64,000 bases of DNA, taken from Pyrrhosoma nymphula. Lineage: Eukaryota > Arthropoda > Insecta > Odonata > Coenagrionidae. The stretch covers positions 15,286,868 to 15,350,867 of the forward strand of contig OY754331.1 in NCBI GenBank assembly GCA_963573305.1. Direction: 5' to 3'. The position numbers and the translations under genes are program-made. Positions within the stretch are counted from its first letter, which is position 1; the number at the start of each line of letters is the position of its first letter. The notes under the pieces are model-generated. The model did no database searches. It had not been told where the DNA came from and was given only the letters and a program-made list of their open reading frames with translations. Below, in pieces: positions 11,784 to 25,600 of this stretch.

Positions 11784-12517
11784 CTTCAGCATTAAATTTT
11801 CCTTGGTAGGCAGTGAATACAAAGATACAACTACACCTTTTCTAATTAACCAGGGATGGAATTGTGCAAGCGTTTCGTTGTAGGCTTCTTGGCCCACAGT
11901 ACTCGTCTTGTCCTTCGTTTCTAATTCCCCAACTCTTTTCAGAAACAATCTTATGAAGTCTGAAATAAAGGAACTCGTTTTTTCATCTAAATTATATGGC
12001 TGTTCAACACTGACATATACGGTTGAATAGAGGTCAATGTATAAATGTAATTGACATGGGACATTGACAAAATAAGGATCATCACCTAGACCTCTGTGAA
12101 GGCGAAGAAGGGTACGACATCCTGACACATAATCGCTTTTTTTCAATAAATCATTATTTTTCTCATACTCAACCATGGACTTAAATGTTGAGAAATTATC
12201 ACACTGTGTTTCTCCATTAATAAGCGACTCTAAAATATCAATTTTACTTTTGATATCCGAACCAACAAACCCGAATATTGTACCCAGTAGGTGACAAAAT
12301 CTAAAAGGAAAAAATTAATCCACATTAGTCCCACAACTTGCTCACGTATTTAGCATACAACACAAGAGTTGAGACAATATTTTACACACTTATATAATTC
12401 CTTGTAAGCTGTTAGATAGAGATTTATATCAACATCGTCATTTTCCAATAAAGATGAAGAAAACCCATCATGGACAACTTTTAAATCAAATTTCACAGGT
12501 GGTTCCGAAGTTGCCAT
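11784..12517 (-). CDS. CPTP: Ceramide-1-phosphate transfer protein (GLTP domain), 3' end missing
   Basis: Cytosolic lipid carrier that moves ceramide-1-phosphate between membranes; that role is family knowledge. Three exons: 12517-12390 (ATG, MATSEPPVKFDL), 12300-12086 and 11959-11784, joined in phases 2 and 1, giving 173 codons. Donors are GTGTGT, GTGATG and GTACGT; acceptors CCTTTTAG and TATTTCAG. Head-group residues are in place: D58 and K62 in GSDIKSKI, R105 and R109 in GCRTLLRLHR, H149 in FHPWLIRK. The human protein has about 40 more residues, so at least one C-terminal exon is missing; open frame past 11784 soon meets a stop at 11766 and is probably intron. The 126-bp second intron has no stop and is a multiple of three. 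Head to head with BTB-BEN. Confidence 0.85.
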
Positions 12518-13194
12518 GAACATAGACTGTAGTAATGCTTAGTATACTGATTTTTATCCGCCGTCAGCTAAAACGCCCACTAATATAGGCACATGAGAAA
12601 ACTCGAGAAATATTTGTATATCACAATGCACACGTCAAGTACTTGAAACCACGCTTAAAACTGTAATCAGCTGAATAAAACAAAACACTACTGGATTTCA
12701 GAGATAATTTGTTGTGACATTATCTGTAACGGTAAAAATGAGAAATTAAAACTGCCCATAGTATAATTTGTGATTTAAAACCTTTTAAGCAGACAATAAT
12801 AACCATTTATGATAAAGTTATTGCTAATATTCATTATGATGATCTGATCATGATGGATGAATACCGCTTTCGTCTAAGCCGAAGCCATTTTGAATGTCAG
12901 GTGTAACAAGGTCATTCGCGTTACAGGTCAAATTATTTTTTAAAAATTGAAATAATTTATTTTGTACATTCTGTGGATTCCATCGATTCCTGGCTGTTTC
13001 ATGCGAAGTGCCAGAAAATTCCAGTTGTATTGACGAAGATTTTTAAATAGTCTTAGAACTTAAATGAAGAATTGAGTAAATAATAATGTTAGTTGTCTTA
13101 ATGAACATTGGAGTTATGCTGGTACATATCCTTCCATTGAAGTAAATGTCACTTTCACTTTTTTTCGATTTTTAGTGGAATTAGCGTTTCAGCG
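12518..13194. promoter_or_regulatory. Shared upstream region of CPTP and BTB-BEN
   Basis: The two start codons are 677 bp apart and divergent. AAGCCATTTTG at 12,882-12,892 matches the YY1/Pho core (CAAAATGGC on the other strand). TCAG|GTGTAA at about 12,900 could be the donor of a non-coding first exon for BTB-BEN, paired with the acceptor GATTTTTAG at 13,175, which would place the start codon 20 nt into the second exon. No TATA box assigned. Transcription start sites are inferred only. Confidence 0.5.
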
Positions 13195-13644
13195 ATGGAC
13201 GCAAAGAAATATTGCTTGAAATGGAACAACTTTTCAGACAATATATTAACTTCTTTGGAAAATTTGTGGGGCGATGAAGATTTTGTTGACGTAACTATTG
13301 CTTGTGACGGGCAAAGTTTAAAAGCGCATAAGGTAGTTTTATCAGCATGCAGTTCTTATATGAAGAGGTTATTAAAGGTTAGTGGCTTTAAATAGTGTAA
13401 ATGCTTATTCCGTTTGTCGGATTTTGACTCAAAACGTTGTCGGTTGGCTTTTCAGGAAAATCCATGTCAACATCCAATTATCATTCTGAAAGATGTTGGC
13501 CTTCCAGAACTGAAAGCTTTGATGAATTTTATGTACAATGGTCAAGTAATGGTGGAAGAAGATCAGATTCCAATACTTCTTCATACAGCCGAGATGCTTG
13601 AGATACGTGGATTGTCGGATGTCACCAAGCACAACAAAGGGAAG
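13195..13644 (+). CDS. Exons 1-2: BTB/POZ domain
   Basis: Exon 1 ends at MKRLLK|GTTAGT and exon 2 starts GAAAATCC after TTTTCAG, rejoining the BTB core across a 78-bp intron in phase 0. Conserved segments: DVTIACDGQSLKAHKVVLSA, then LKDVGLPELKALMNFMYNG, then AEMLEIRGL. Exon 2 ends HNKGK|GTAAAG. Confidence 0.92.
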
Positions 13645-16600
13645 GTAAAGAGAATGATTGCTTTATACAACCAATCTTTTTGCCCTTGCCTTATCGCCCC
13701 TACAGTATTACGTTACGGGATGCGGGCTACAGTAGTAATTATGTGTTACGTCTTATTAGTGGTTTTTTTGTATTGACTTTACGTAAAGATGTGCCAAAAT
13801 TATTTACAAATATTACCGAACTTTTTGTGCTTCTCCGGCGAGGTAGTAAATGAGTGGCTGCTACGTAACATAGTGAGCGTTTAAAATACTTTAATTTTTG
13901 CGAGTTAACAATATTTCGCTACCTCTTAGGTTCATATTCTATCATGAATGTTGTCTGTAAGTTATTATTTTAGTGCTTTTGGCCATATTTTCAGCTTAAC
14001 TAATTTTTTTGCTCATCCATCACATAATTGTATTTTATCCCCAGAGGTCTACAAGTTTTTAACCATTATTAGCATTTATTATCACCTTCTTTGTTGGGGA
14101 TTATTACTTGGCTTCCATATGACATTTAATTTGTTACCCACTGGTCATTACTTACATTTATCTGTTCACCATTTGCAATCTGTAGTGCTTGGCATGGAAA
14201 AAGGTCAAGGCATGCTGTGTTACAAGCTATTTCTTAAAGGTAATAAATATATAGATATCCTCATCTGTCCTAACACCTCTTTTCCTCGTGTCACAGCTGT
14301 TCATGAGCATTCCCCAGAACACCTGTGATTGAAGTAAAACCATTTACTTAACCCCCTATAGTCAAGGCTTTCAAAATATCTGCCACATTGAATTATCATA
14401 GCTTCTCCAAATTTGATAGACATTCCATGGAGATGGGAATATGCAGTCTAAAATGTGACCGAGTTTGTGTCACTATTGGTTTTTGCAATTTAATCATTTT
14501 GTAGTTGTCTAAAATGTGTGTTTAAGAATGTGTTGTGTAATCCACTTTCTGGCTTTTGGATGTGGACTCAATCTAGAAGTGGCCTGCTACACAGTTAATG
14601 GAGATTCATTGGATCAAATTAAGTATATCTTTTTGGTTGCTATTTGGATGAAAAGCTGTTCCTTTGTGATTCCATATTATTTTATTTAGAATCAACGTGG
14701 GTTTAGACATTCAACGTCATGAATTGCCTTGGGAATTAGGAAGCCTGGGTAGCATGGTGGTCTGCACATTGGCCCGGCAAGGCAAAGATCAATGGTTTCT
14801 ATTCTCGGTCGAGGTCGATTTTTTTTCTCTCATGGCAATTACCACGTAGTTCAGCGTCATCCTCGAGTGAAATGTCAAAGTTACAGTTTTTCTTTCTAAC
14901 ATGAATCGATTTCATAAACTTATGCCTGAAACCACCAATTGATTGTTTGTGCTTCCCCCTCATATATCTCCCTAGCTAGGGTAACTAGGGTCATGATGGT
15001 GTATTGACTTATTTTGTGCAATGTGTTCAGAAATTAATTCTTCAATGCTTGTTTGCGTGCTAAAATCTGATTACCATCAAACCCCCAGGGGGAAGGTAAG
15101 AGGAATGCTGGAGATGTGTCCGAGTCGGCCAATCCCTCGAAGAAGAAGCGCCCAATCCCAATGCTCCAGTCCATACTGACCAATTCCTCTCAAGGGGTGT
15201 CGCAGGATAGCAAGCACTGCGACGATGTAGAGCAGGAAGGCTCTGAAGGTCAGGGGGAGAATTCCTCCGCGTCTTCGTCGTCGTCAATGGGTGGGGAGAG
15301 GCAGAATGGGGATGACAGGGGAGGTGGCGAGAGTGGGGGGGAGATGCGGAAGGGCATGTCGTCATCGTCGCACGTGAAGGAGGAGCTGCAGGAGGGGGAG
15401 GAGGAAGAGGATGAAGGGGATGACGGAGACGAGGAGAGGGAGGAGGAAGAGGAGGGGGAAGAGGGAGAGGGGGAGGACGAGGGAATGGAGGATGAGGAGA
15501 TGGACGATGGGGGTGACGGATATGGGGAGGAGGACCACGGCATGGAAGACAACCAGTCTGGTGGACCTCCGCCCCTTGAGCCACTCATGTCTGCCGTTGC
15601 ACGGCTGAAGGAGTCAGCTGGCCATACCAAAGGTGAGTTGTTTTCCTCTCTCCTCTTGCAGTGTTGGGGAAAATGTTGTCCGGACGAAAATTAAAACTTG
15701 AGATTTGGGTGAAAATATGGTATTTGTTTGAATATACCTCCCCTCTAAATGTGCACTCAACTTATCATCTTCACTTGTGAAATAACTCAATGATGAAATA
15801 TCCTTTTCCTTTAAAGCTTTCTAGTATTAACATTTGAATGCCAATGTCGCTGTGAGCGACACTTGCAGTTTTTCATAAAAGTGACAGCTACCCTTGTGAC
15901 TTTTTTCGATGGCTATAACTGTAAATAATAATGGAAAAATTTGTATATTATGTTTTATTCCTTTTTTTTAACCTCGTTTCATTTTGATGTAACTTTTTCT
16001 CATATCACCAATTTTAGAATTTTACAATTATTTATATTGTCATATTAATTAAAATACCCTGGCAATATTCACACAAATTGTAGCAATTACGCATGGCACT
16101 CATGGGGTTAAATGTAGAAAACACTGAATCACTACCATTCAACCTGAATTTTTGAATGCATGAACAAATGATAGGAATATTCTAATGGAATTTGGTCCCT
16201 GGGAAACCTGATGATGAGTCAAAAATGGGTTATTGGGATTGCAGGGATGTGCGGACTACCAGAATTGTTCAGGAAAGTAATATGAATTATGCCCTTACAG
16301 AGGTACAAACTTGTAATGAATGATATCCAAAATATCATCAGCAATTCATATTTCCTCTTGTAGCAGTAAATTCCTACTTGTTTATCGTCTTTGAATAATG
16401 AAAAACAATGTGCATCTTTTTCAACGTGTACCGAGGAAGATCTTTGCAGAAAAATATTTCTTGCACAGTATTATTGAGGGTAACACGAAGTCTTTATGGT
16501 GTCATTATAGGGCTATATAAACATGGTCAATAAGGAATGTTGAGACAATAAAAATATTTTGTAAATTGTTAAATAGTAAGACTATTTACTGATGTGAGTT

Positions 16601-19600
16601 ACATGGGCACATTGTTATCCATTTTCCTCTGCTTCTGTGGGCCATTAGCCATGGTATGTGAGTTATCTTTCTTCATGCTCGGTAATAGACTACTCGAAAT
16701 ATTTTCTGCCGGTATTTGACGTAAAATGAGGGGGTTATACTCAAACACATATCATATTTGTTGTTAGGTCCAATGAACTGGCGTCTGACTTGAGTCAGGT
16801 TTGAACTTGGTTTACATCAGTGTGCAAGTTGCAAGAACAAATTTAAAGGGTAAACAGTATGCAAATCTAGTTTCAAGGACATAAATTTTGGGTACTTTCT
16901 GGCGGTGGTTCCAGCTGTGTATTGTCCATTAAGCCCGGTGTCCCACGGTAAATTTTTTCGTAAATTTATTCATGAATAATTCATGAATACTCTCAGAGTT
17001 ACACTGCGCATGCGCAAGCTAATATTCAGTAAATTTCTATAAATAAGTGTAACAGCATCACCGAGCGACGTAGGGGAGCCGTTAGGAATTAAAGATCGGT
17101 GGTTATAGGATTACTACAATACGTCTCTACAGACGCGTAAGGATAAACAATACAACAGAGAGACCGGAGTGAAGGACGCGAAGAAATCGAGGGGGGTTGT
17201 TAGTGATCGACCGAGGGGAACGGACAAGTCTGAAAGTCCGCGGGGAGAAACCCGAATAGTTGACGCCAAAGAAGGTTGGGAAGGATAAAAAAAGGTTCTC
17301 ACGCTGGAACAACCAGAAGATAAGAAAGGAGACAAGAAATTAAGTTGTGGAAGGATATAGAGGAGCAGATTGGGGCGTGAGTGGAGAGAGTGAAGCTAGC
17401 CCAGCTTAATCCCACGGGAGAGAAATATGGCAGTGGCAGGCGTGAAGAAGGGACGCTGGGTGATGTAAATTATTATAAAAAAATCTGAAAGCTCTAAGAA
17501 ATGAACTCTATTTAAAATTGAAGGGCAAAATTGTACAAAAGATAAAATTGGAGTAATTCTATTGTTGTCTATGATAAACTTAAATAATAAGTCTCTGTTG
17601 CAAATTGGGCCCAATAGTTAATGTCAATTAATTAAACTGATTTATTTAACACTTAAAAAAATAGAATATTTTTTATCACGTGATTTTTCATGATATTTTT
17701 TTGAGGCGTGTTAAGATGATATTTATCGTCACGATATGAGTTATCGTTATCACCAATATAAGATCCATATTCTAAAATTATCGTATCGCGATATTGAATT
17801 GCCAATATCGCCCACGCCTAGTTTCGGCGACTCTGGGCTGACGAACTGCTACATAGGGATTCTGACATGTTCCATCGTGAGCAAACATGGTTGTTCTTGC
17901 AATTTTCTTCAGTTTATATGTATTATTAAAGTAATTCCCTGGTAATTAATAGAAATAGGTTCGTGCTATTCCATATCATGGCTTGTAGGTCCCGAAAAAA
18001 TTCTCGGCTTGTTATTTTTGTACAGAGAATACACTATTGATGGCAGCACAAAAAGTTCTCTTCTTGGCCGTCTGCCAATCAGCGCCCAATTCATGAATTT
18101 TTCCTGTTCGTGTGACATGGGGTCCAACAGTTCACGAATCTCTATTCATGAATGTGGAATTCATGAATAAATTTATGAAAAAAATTACCGTGGGACACCG
18201 GCTTTAGTAAGTGTGCAACATGTAAATAATAGTGACATTTGTAATGTCGCACTTTCAATCAGTGTAGGGAAGGTGGAGAGACTGCAATTGTTACTTGTAT
18301 TGTGTCAACAGTCTAGTTAATGTATCGTATCTTTAACCTGTTCAATCATTTAATAAAACAAACATGAGTGCTTAGGTCATGTCAAATAGAAAAAAGAGCT
18401 GTACAAAAGCATTAAAATTTCTCCCAAGACTAAGTCATTATGTTATAAGAATTAAAATAAGATACCCTCATGTGTCATATATTAGTTATATATTGTTTTT
18501 TTGTTTGTATAGTTTTTTAAATCTGCAGAAGGTAAGTTTGTATTTGAATCTGCTTTCATGTCTTTCATCTGTGGTCACGTTCGAAAAAATAAATGGCTGG
18601 ATCCTTAGGAATGCAGCATTTGCCATCATAGTTAATGTACAAATATAGAGTATGGAATCACTTGAGTTTCCGGGAAAGTTTTAATCATTGAGGATGGTGT
18701 AGTTTTATCCCTCTTGGCCAGTAATCTCTGTGCTGGAACTCATCTTCGTCTACCTATTATATTGCACATAAATATGAATGACAATAGATTAAGAGTTCAT
18801 TTCAAGTTATACTCTCAAAGAGAAGGAAACCTAGAAGAAGTAGGTTCTCCAAGTACCTCTTTGACACTGAGCAGTGAAGGGCATCACCACGTATAATCAA
18901 AAGTTTAGAATGAGGGTACATGGAGGGTAAACCCAGTGATGTTCATCCCTATAGGCTCAATGACTCCTTCCCCCCATGTACAATATTTTTTAAATCTTCC
19001 TTCCCTCTCCAAATTTCCTAAAATTCTGGGTTCCCCCCTCAATTATTTTTATGATGCACTTTGCATCGTGACCCCCTTTTGTGGGCACCACTGAGTGAAT
19101 CTGGCTCTTGCAAGCTGATTTGGAAGAGAGTTTTTACTTTTCCAGAACAAAGTTTAAACCTATCCTATATAGTTGATCCCCGCTAGCCACCCAACTTCTT
19201 TTGGCTATCAAGCCAATAATGTTTGTGCAATTGATTCTTTATTAGAGCAATTACTCATAGCTGTTTTTCTGTGTATCAGTTAACTGTTCGGATTTTTCAG
19301 CAATGAGCACCTTTATTGATTATCTACCTAATTTACCCGTTTCCTTCAGTACTTTTTCCAGATCTTTTAATTGCCTATAGTTATTTGCATAATTTGAAAA
19401 GTCAGAATTTCCATAATGCTGCTATCTAAATAAGATTGTTTTTCAGGATAATAACTTGGGTATAATTCAGCCAAAAACTTCTTTTCTTTATCTGTAATTA
19501 AACATAATTTTCCCTAAAGAGACAACCCTGATCTTGGAGATTTCTTCCGTAGTTGAAAATATTACATCATCAAGTTTATGCTCTTGGGGAAAATGTGAAG

Positions 19601-22600
19601 AACATAGTGATTATTAGAGTTGTGTGTTCCGTAGCCACCCTGATGCTTGAGAACTTTTTTAATATCTGTCTTATCAGATTCTATTCCAATTCTTACGCCT
19701 TCACTATCAAAGACAAGTGAACTGAAGCATTTTCAGTTGCTATTTGAGGATAGGTTGTGGAGGACCTGATGTTAGTTGTTTTTTGCTTGTTTTGAGTGCT
19801 AAGTGTCACCCTTGTCCACAAGAAGGGATATTGTTACTTTGGAAGATCTCTGGAAAACATGTAAATAAAGGCATAGGTGTATGTAATGTATTAATGCTCC
19901 TAAGTGGATCCTTTTCTTTCCCTCTGTCCTTGGCACTGCATGCAACTCTATGGTTTATACTCATGAGTTCTTTATGTTCTAATCTCAGGTTGTGGTGTAA
20001 GGCATTTGTTAAACAGGTGATGGTACATGTGGTTCTTCGTTTTGTGTGTCATTTATAATTGTTGACTCCTTCGTGGATCTAAGTGCCATTGAGAATGTGC
20101 CATAATTAATGATTTTGAATTGTATGTTAAGGCTGTTTTACATGGGATCCTTTACATCACTGCATAGTCTGATGTGTCTTCAATATACTCATTCAAACTT
20201 AAACTTGTATTCTGCACTAAAGGAGGAAAAGGCTTCCCTTGGTATATGCAAACAAGCTGCTTGATGTGTATCTTGGACTGTAAATCAGTGCGTGATGAAT
20301 GATTTTTGTTTGAATGGAGTGAGGGTCTGTTGCACATAGTTGTTTACAACCCTTGTAACATGGGTATTTATGATATTAACCTCTGCAAATATTACCAATT
20401 AACAGTTTATTTTTGCAGTCATAAACAAGTATTATATCGGCCGAGTTTCGTTCTGAGTTAATCGTGAACATATTACTTGCAGAAATTTAAATGAGCAAAA
20501 TAAGAGTCTTAGGAAAAAAATTAAGTGATAAAATATTTTAAAATATAAATATACAGCCATAGGAAGAAACATCAATCAATGTTTCTGCCTAGAAGATAGA
20601 AACTCAATAAAGAAATATTCTCTGAAAAATTGTTTTATCAAGTAATAAGTAGTTCAAATTTTTGTGCTTTAATCAAATGAAATGTATCATGTATACAAAA
20701 ATTATAATTGTGAGTTCTCATTTTGATTCACATTTTTTATTGCAAATTTCCACAGTACAATACATACATATAATCAATTTGTTAAGTATTAGGAGTTAGT
20801 CCCTCATAATTCTTTAAATTGACATGTAGTTGGCGTAATTTTTTGGGCAAAAAAGAATGCCAAATTTGTGAGGTTATCTTGTTGCTTCATTGTATAGGGA
20901 CATAAATCGTGTGAAACAGCCTTCATAATCAGCCCTTGTGCTCACCCCTTCCTCTCTCTCTTTCAATGTTCTCTTTGGCACTCACAATCAGTTATCATTT
21001 AAATGCACTATGTACTTACATAATTATTTAACATATTTTATTCAATCTCTTGAATTGGAACTCCTGCCACATGCCATAGGTAATGCAAATGTATGTTTCA
21101 GTAAGGAACAAATCATGATTCGCAGCTCTTCATGAATTAGCACCTGCTACTGACTCTAGCAGAGGTGGTGGAAAAGGTTGGGCTTAGGCATTATGTTTTG
21201 CATGCCAGAGAATAGATGTGCTGTGAAACCTGTGTATAGATTTTTGAAGGTACTACCCAATAAAAATGCAAAATCTAGGGAAGTGTAAAATAGGGTATTC
21301 AAATTATGCTGTGGCTATAAATTTCTTATTCAATATGTAATGTGGAAGTTAGAACCCCATCTTAGGTAGTATAAATTCATCAATGAATGTAGTGTTTTAT
21401 TTGATCCACTAGTCAAGAAAAGTAATATTTTTAAGGATAATTATACTTCAAATTATATTCTTCATTGATTCGAAATTCGGGCAAGTGACAAAGCAGTTGG
21501 AAATGTTTTGAGTGAGGATTGAATGCACCTGAGCTTCTCATGGTTGACAAAAGTGGATCATGAGTGGGATAGGGGACAACAGCTATTAGGACTTAATAGC
21601 AGTTAAACTGCAATTTCTTCCACATTCTTCTGAAATCAGTTTGACAGTTTTCATGATGCCTGTGGTGTGTAATTTAAGTAAGTCATAATTAGATTGTTAC
21701 TAACTTACATGTTGAAAAGCAAATCGAGCTATTGACTCCATTTTCCTGCAACATGTACGAAAATAGGGCACTTAATGCCCGATCTTCCAAAATACATAAC
21801 ATTATTCTGGCAGTTATTAAGGCCGTTTTACACGAAAGATTTTGTACAAACGAATGTACGTGAGATTGTAAATTTGTCTCTACGAAATTAGAATAAGTTC
21901 TATTTTCCATTCAGGCATTGAGACATTCATACAAGCGTTCATACAATTTTCCGCTTTACACGATACATTTTGCCTCATGCAAGAGTTCACGTAAGAGTTT
22001 TTACAAACAAATGTACCATGTAAAACCGTTTACAAGTATGTTGTAACCCATGTCGGAATACTTATTTTGGGGCCTTGTATTACAAAGTCTTATATGACAT
22101 TCAATATGATGCTTTTAAGTATCAGAGAAGCAATCAAAATGATATACCGTAACATGTCCAAATAGGTCCCTCATTTTTGGCCAAATATTGGTTCTCAAAA
22201 AGTGGAAGAGATGCTATATTTGGACAAGGAAAGAGAAAACCATTCAAAAATTCCGTGGGCTAATGGTCCAAAATATGTAATGGAAAAAATAGGTATGTAA
22301 CTCATATCCAATGTATTTCATATCAGGAAACAACAAAGTGTATTTTGATTTATTAACTAAAAGTTTTATATTATTTAATTAATCATTCTTCATGTCGATG
22401 TTGTTATGGTGTTACAGCCATGTGTCAACTCTGTAAAAATCTTATGCAACTAACAATGCATCAGTGTCTTCAATATTTTTCCGCTCAAACTGAGGTACAC
22501 GCCGAAAATAGTCCAGCAACTTTGCTCATAAATTCAACAATAATTCTAAAAATATATGAACTATATATTTATATCATCATCTCATTTATTTTCCATCATG

Positions 22601-25600
22601 ACAATGTTTCAATAGACGTACAACACAACATGGAAAAGTCTATAGATATTGGCAACACAATTGTGTCTTGAATGTTTTTCTTCACATTAGATCTATGAAT
22701 ACACAGAAAAAAACTACCGTTATTTTTTATTTACATAATATTAATATGAAGGAAATGTGTGTTGCGAGATTAAATATGGGTAGAAATTAGGTAGGTACCA
22801 ATCCATTTCCGAAAATGGAGATGAAAAGTTGGGTGGGGGCTTTTAATCAGAGGGGGCAATATTCAGATAAATATGGTATATATCGACCCTAGTAATGTTC
22901 GTAACAATATTACTTACGGGTAATGAATTATAATACTTAGGGAAGGGCTGGGTAGCACAGACCATCTGGGCTAAACTTGGTCCTCAGTAGAGAGCATCGG
23001 GGATGACTTTAGCCTGCATGTGGAGTCACCTTCACGTAAAAGACTTGGGGGGGGGGAGGGGTTCCAAGTGATTTACAAGTTGTTATTTTTGGAGAAAAGG
23101 CCCGTCTTTTATGCCATCAAATGAGGTAATTCAAATCAAATTCACCCATCAAAACAATTTTATATATCAGATGAATTTAGTCGTGGATGTCATCTTTCGG
23201 CCAAAATATTATATTTGATTTCTTCTCAAAACTTATTAGCTTGCATCTTATTTTGTCTGTTATCATGGATGACAGAAAATAGGCCTCCCTCTTCATGTTA
23301 ATTATTGTAAGTTTACTTTTAGGTCAAATGTTTCATAATGTGGCTCTTGAAGATGAAAAATTTATGATTTCGTGAATTATTATTGAGTATTATCCTTGAG
23401 TTGCTTACTTCTTTCTTAAACGAAAACAGTAATTTGTGGAGTCTTATAATTTTAGGCAACATTAATTAGGGCAAGCATTGTGGCAGGGTTAAATTCTCAT
23501 CAGTATGTGATAAGGCAATTATTGTTGTGTTTTCAGTTTTTAAATATTCCTTTAGGGCTTACTTGTCAATTTTTAACCAAGGTCTACTGAGAAATACTGC
23601 CACACAATCTACGTATTTATTGTTTTAGGTGAAAACTATGAGCCTCCCGCTCCAAACAAAGTGATGCTTCCTCCCCTAGGATCCCACAACACATCAGAAA
23701 TAGGTAAGGAAGTATGAGTTCAGTAGATATTATGTTAGTGAGATAGTGTGTGGTTCAAACATTTGGAAGGCATACTTTTTATGAGATAAAAAGGTTTGAT
23801 TCATTCAGTTCGGTATTTGTGGGGGTTTTTGGAATGCATGCATTGTGGCATGGTAGCAAGAATAAGCATGACTGGTGGAAATTTTATCTTTTAATGGTGT
23901 TGGTGGAATACGTGATCAGTGTCTTAGTTAATCATTTGTATTCTGTAATTGAGGTGGCTTTCTTAAATAATTTTCTTGCCATTTTTGTAGACCTTCTAAT
24001 GTTGTGAATGTATGTGCAGCATTGCAATGCTTTGGGATTTTTGCCAACTTGACTGTTTCATCATCTTCCAGTAATGCTTAACCCGGTAATGCCTGTAAAA
24101 AAAATTCTTAGATTTTATCAATATTTTAATATGGATTATCCTCTTGCTTGAGTTGCTTTTAACATGGGTAGTTATGGACATATAGCCTGTTACAAAACTG
24201 TACCGCTAGGCACTTGTGTTTATAAAATGGAAGTTTTAGACAATCTTCAGAAGTTCACATGAAGCTGTCAAAAAATGTACTTAATATTTTTTCACTCAAA
24301 TATGCATTTTTAATGCATACCTACATATATAGTTTTCAATTAAGATTCCAAAAAATATTTAATCATATAAATTTTATAATTCGACATGTAAGGAAGTCCA
24401 AAGCCAAGAATAGACTTGTAAAAATAATTTTGAAACAAAATCGAGAAGGCAGTTATTTATTTAGCAGCTCAGTTATCATTCCTATTAGAGGTGCTGTTAA
24501 CCTTCCAAATTCTTTTTCATATCTCTCATTTCTCTTTGAATTATTTCACTGATATATGTCAACATTTGCAAGATATTATTTGGGCTATTGAGGCTGCAAA
24601 CTTCAGAGCTAAATCTTAATGGCTCCACCTGAATGAAATGCTTGTGTCCGTGATTCTCAATGTGTAAGAGATGCATTCAAGCTCTAACGTTTCCCTTATT
24701 TTTCTTGACTAACTACCTACCCCGAAAAGTTTAGACTTCTGTCACTTCTCCGCAAAATCTCCCTGTACATGAATGCCTCTTTTACTTCAATGCCATGGCT
24801 GCAGCAAACACAGCTTTAGTGGTCTGTTGTGCACACTGGAAAATTGCTGATGCGAGAGCAGCTGAACTTGAAAGTGAGTTGTCACGGATTGCTTCTTTTA
24901 TCATTGCATAAAGCCAAAAATTGCAGGTAGTGAGTTCAGATGAGTAGGACATACGAGAGACTTCAAAGTTGTTTTCATGGAGAAGCTTCTTTTGTCTGAG
25001 AGTCAGGAATGCTTGATGAGTGGCTGAGATGAGAATGTCTTGACGGAAAAGCACTCATGCTGCCTCATGTGGTCATTTTCCTTACAATGCTAGAAGGAGC
25101 TTCATCCATAAAACATGTTTGTAGGATGCAGCCATCACCATAGTTACCTTTTGAATACAAAAAGAATATCTCTGACTCCAAATCGGCATTCATCCATAGG
25201 AATTCCCACAATCATGTCGGTTCTGCTGGTTCATGGCTTCTTTGATAGCTGTTTTGGTTCATTGTCACTCAAGGTTTAGCCTTCTTTGCTGAGTCTATTT
25301 AGCAAAAGTCCTATTTATGCAGATGTAAAATTTTTGAATCGGCTGACTGGAAATCTGAGGGAAATCTCTAATTTTCCCCTTTTTAAACGAAGGCTACAAC
25401 AAAATTTAGTAGAAATTTAGGTGCTGTCTACTCCACAGAGGAGTTTATGTCAATATTAATGTGAAGGCAACTTGTGTCCTATGATAATGAATATATATTT
25501 ATCTGTTTGTGACTGGTTCTATACATGTAAAACATGTCCTAGAACAAATAAATCTATTCTATTCTATTTTAACTATCACACCCATGAAAACTTATTTTTC

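Larger units (their letters stand above)
15633..23628. other. Intron 3 of BTB-BEN (8 kb)
   Basis: Contains the MITEs listed separately at 15,831-16,107, 16,932-18,203, 20,129-20,923 and 21,819-22,034. Another possible tRNA-like segment lies near 22,945-23,010 (GGGTAGCACAGACCATCTGG). A poly-G run occurs at about 23,048. No exon with matching phase 1 was recognised. Confidence 0.5.

Noticed and set aside
11766..12176. A single-exon 136-codon gene
   Set aside because: It fuses two CPTP exons through an in-frame intron and runs past a GTACGT donor; splicing restores the family alignment.
15060..15630. Long proline/serine-rich ORFs on the minus strand
   Set aside because: They are the antisense of the Glu/Asp-rich exon 3 of BTB-BEN, which has matching splice phases on the plus strand.
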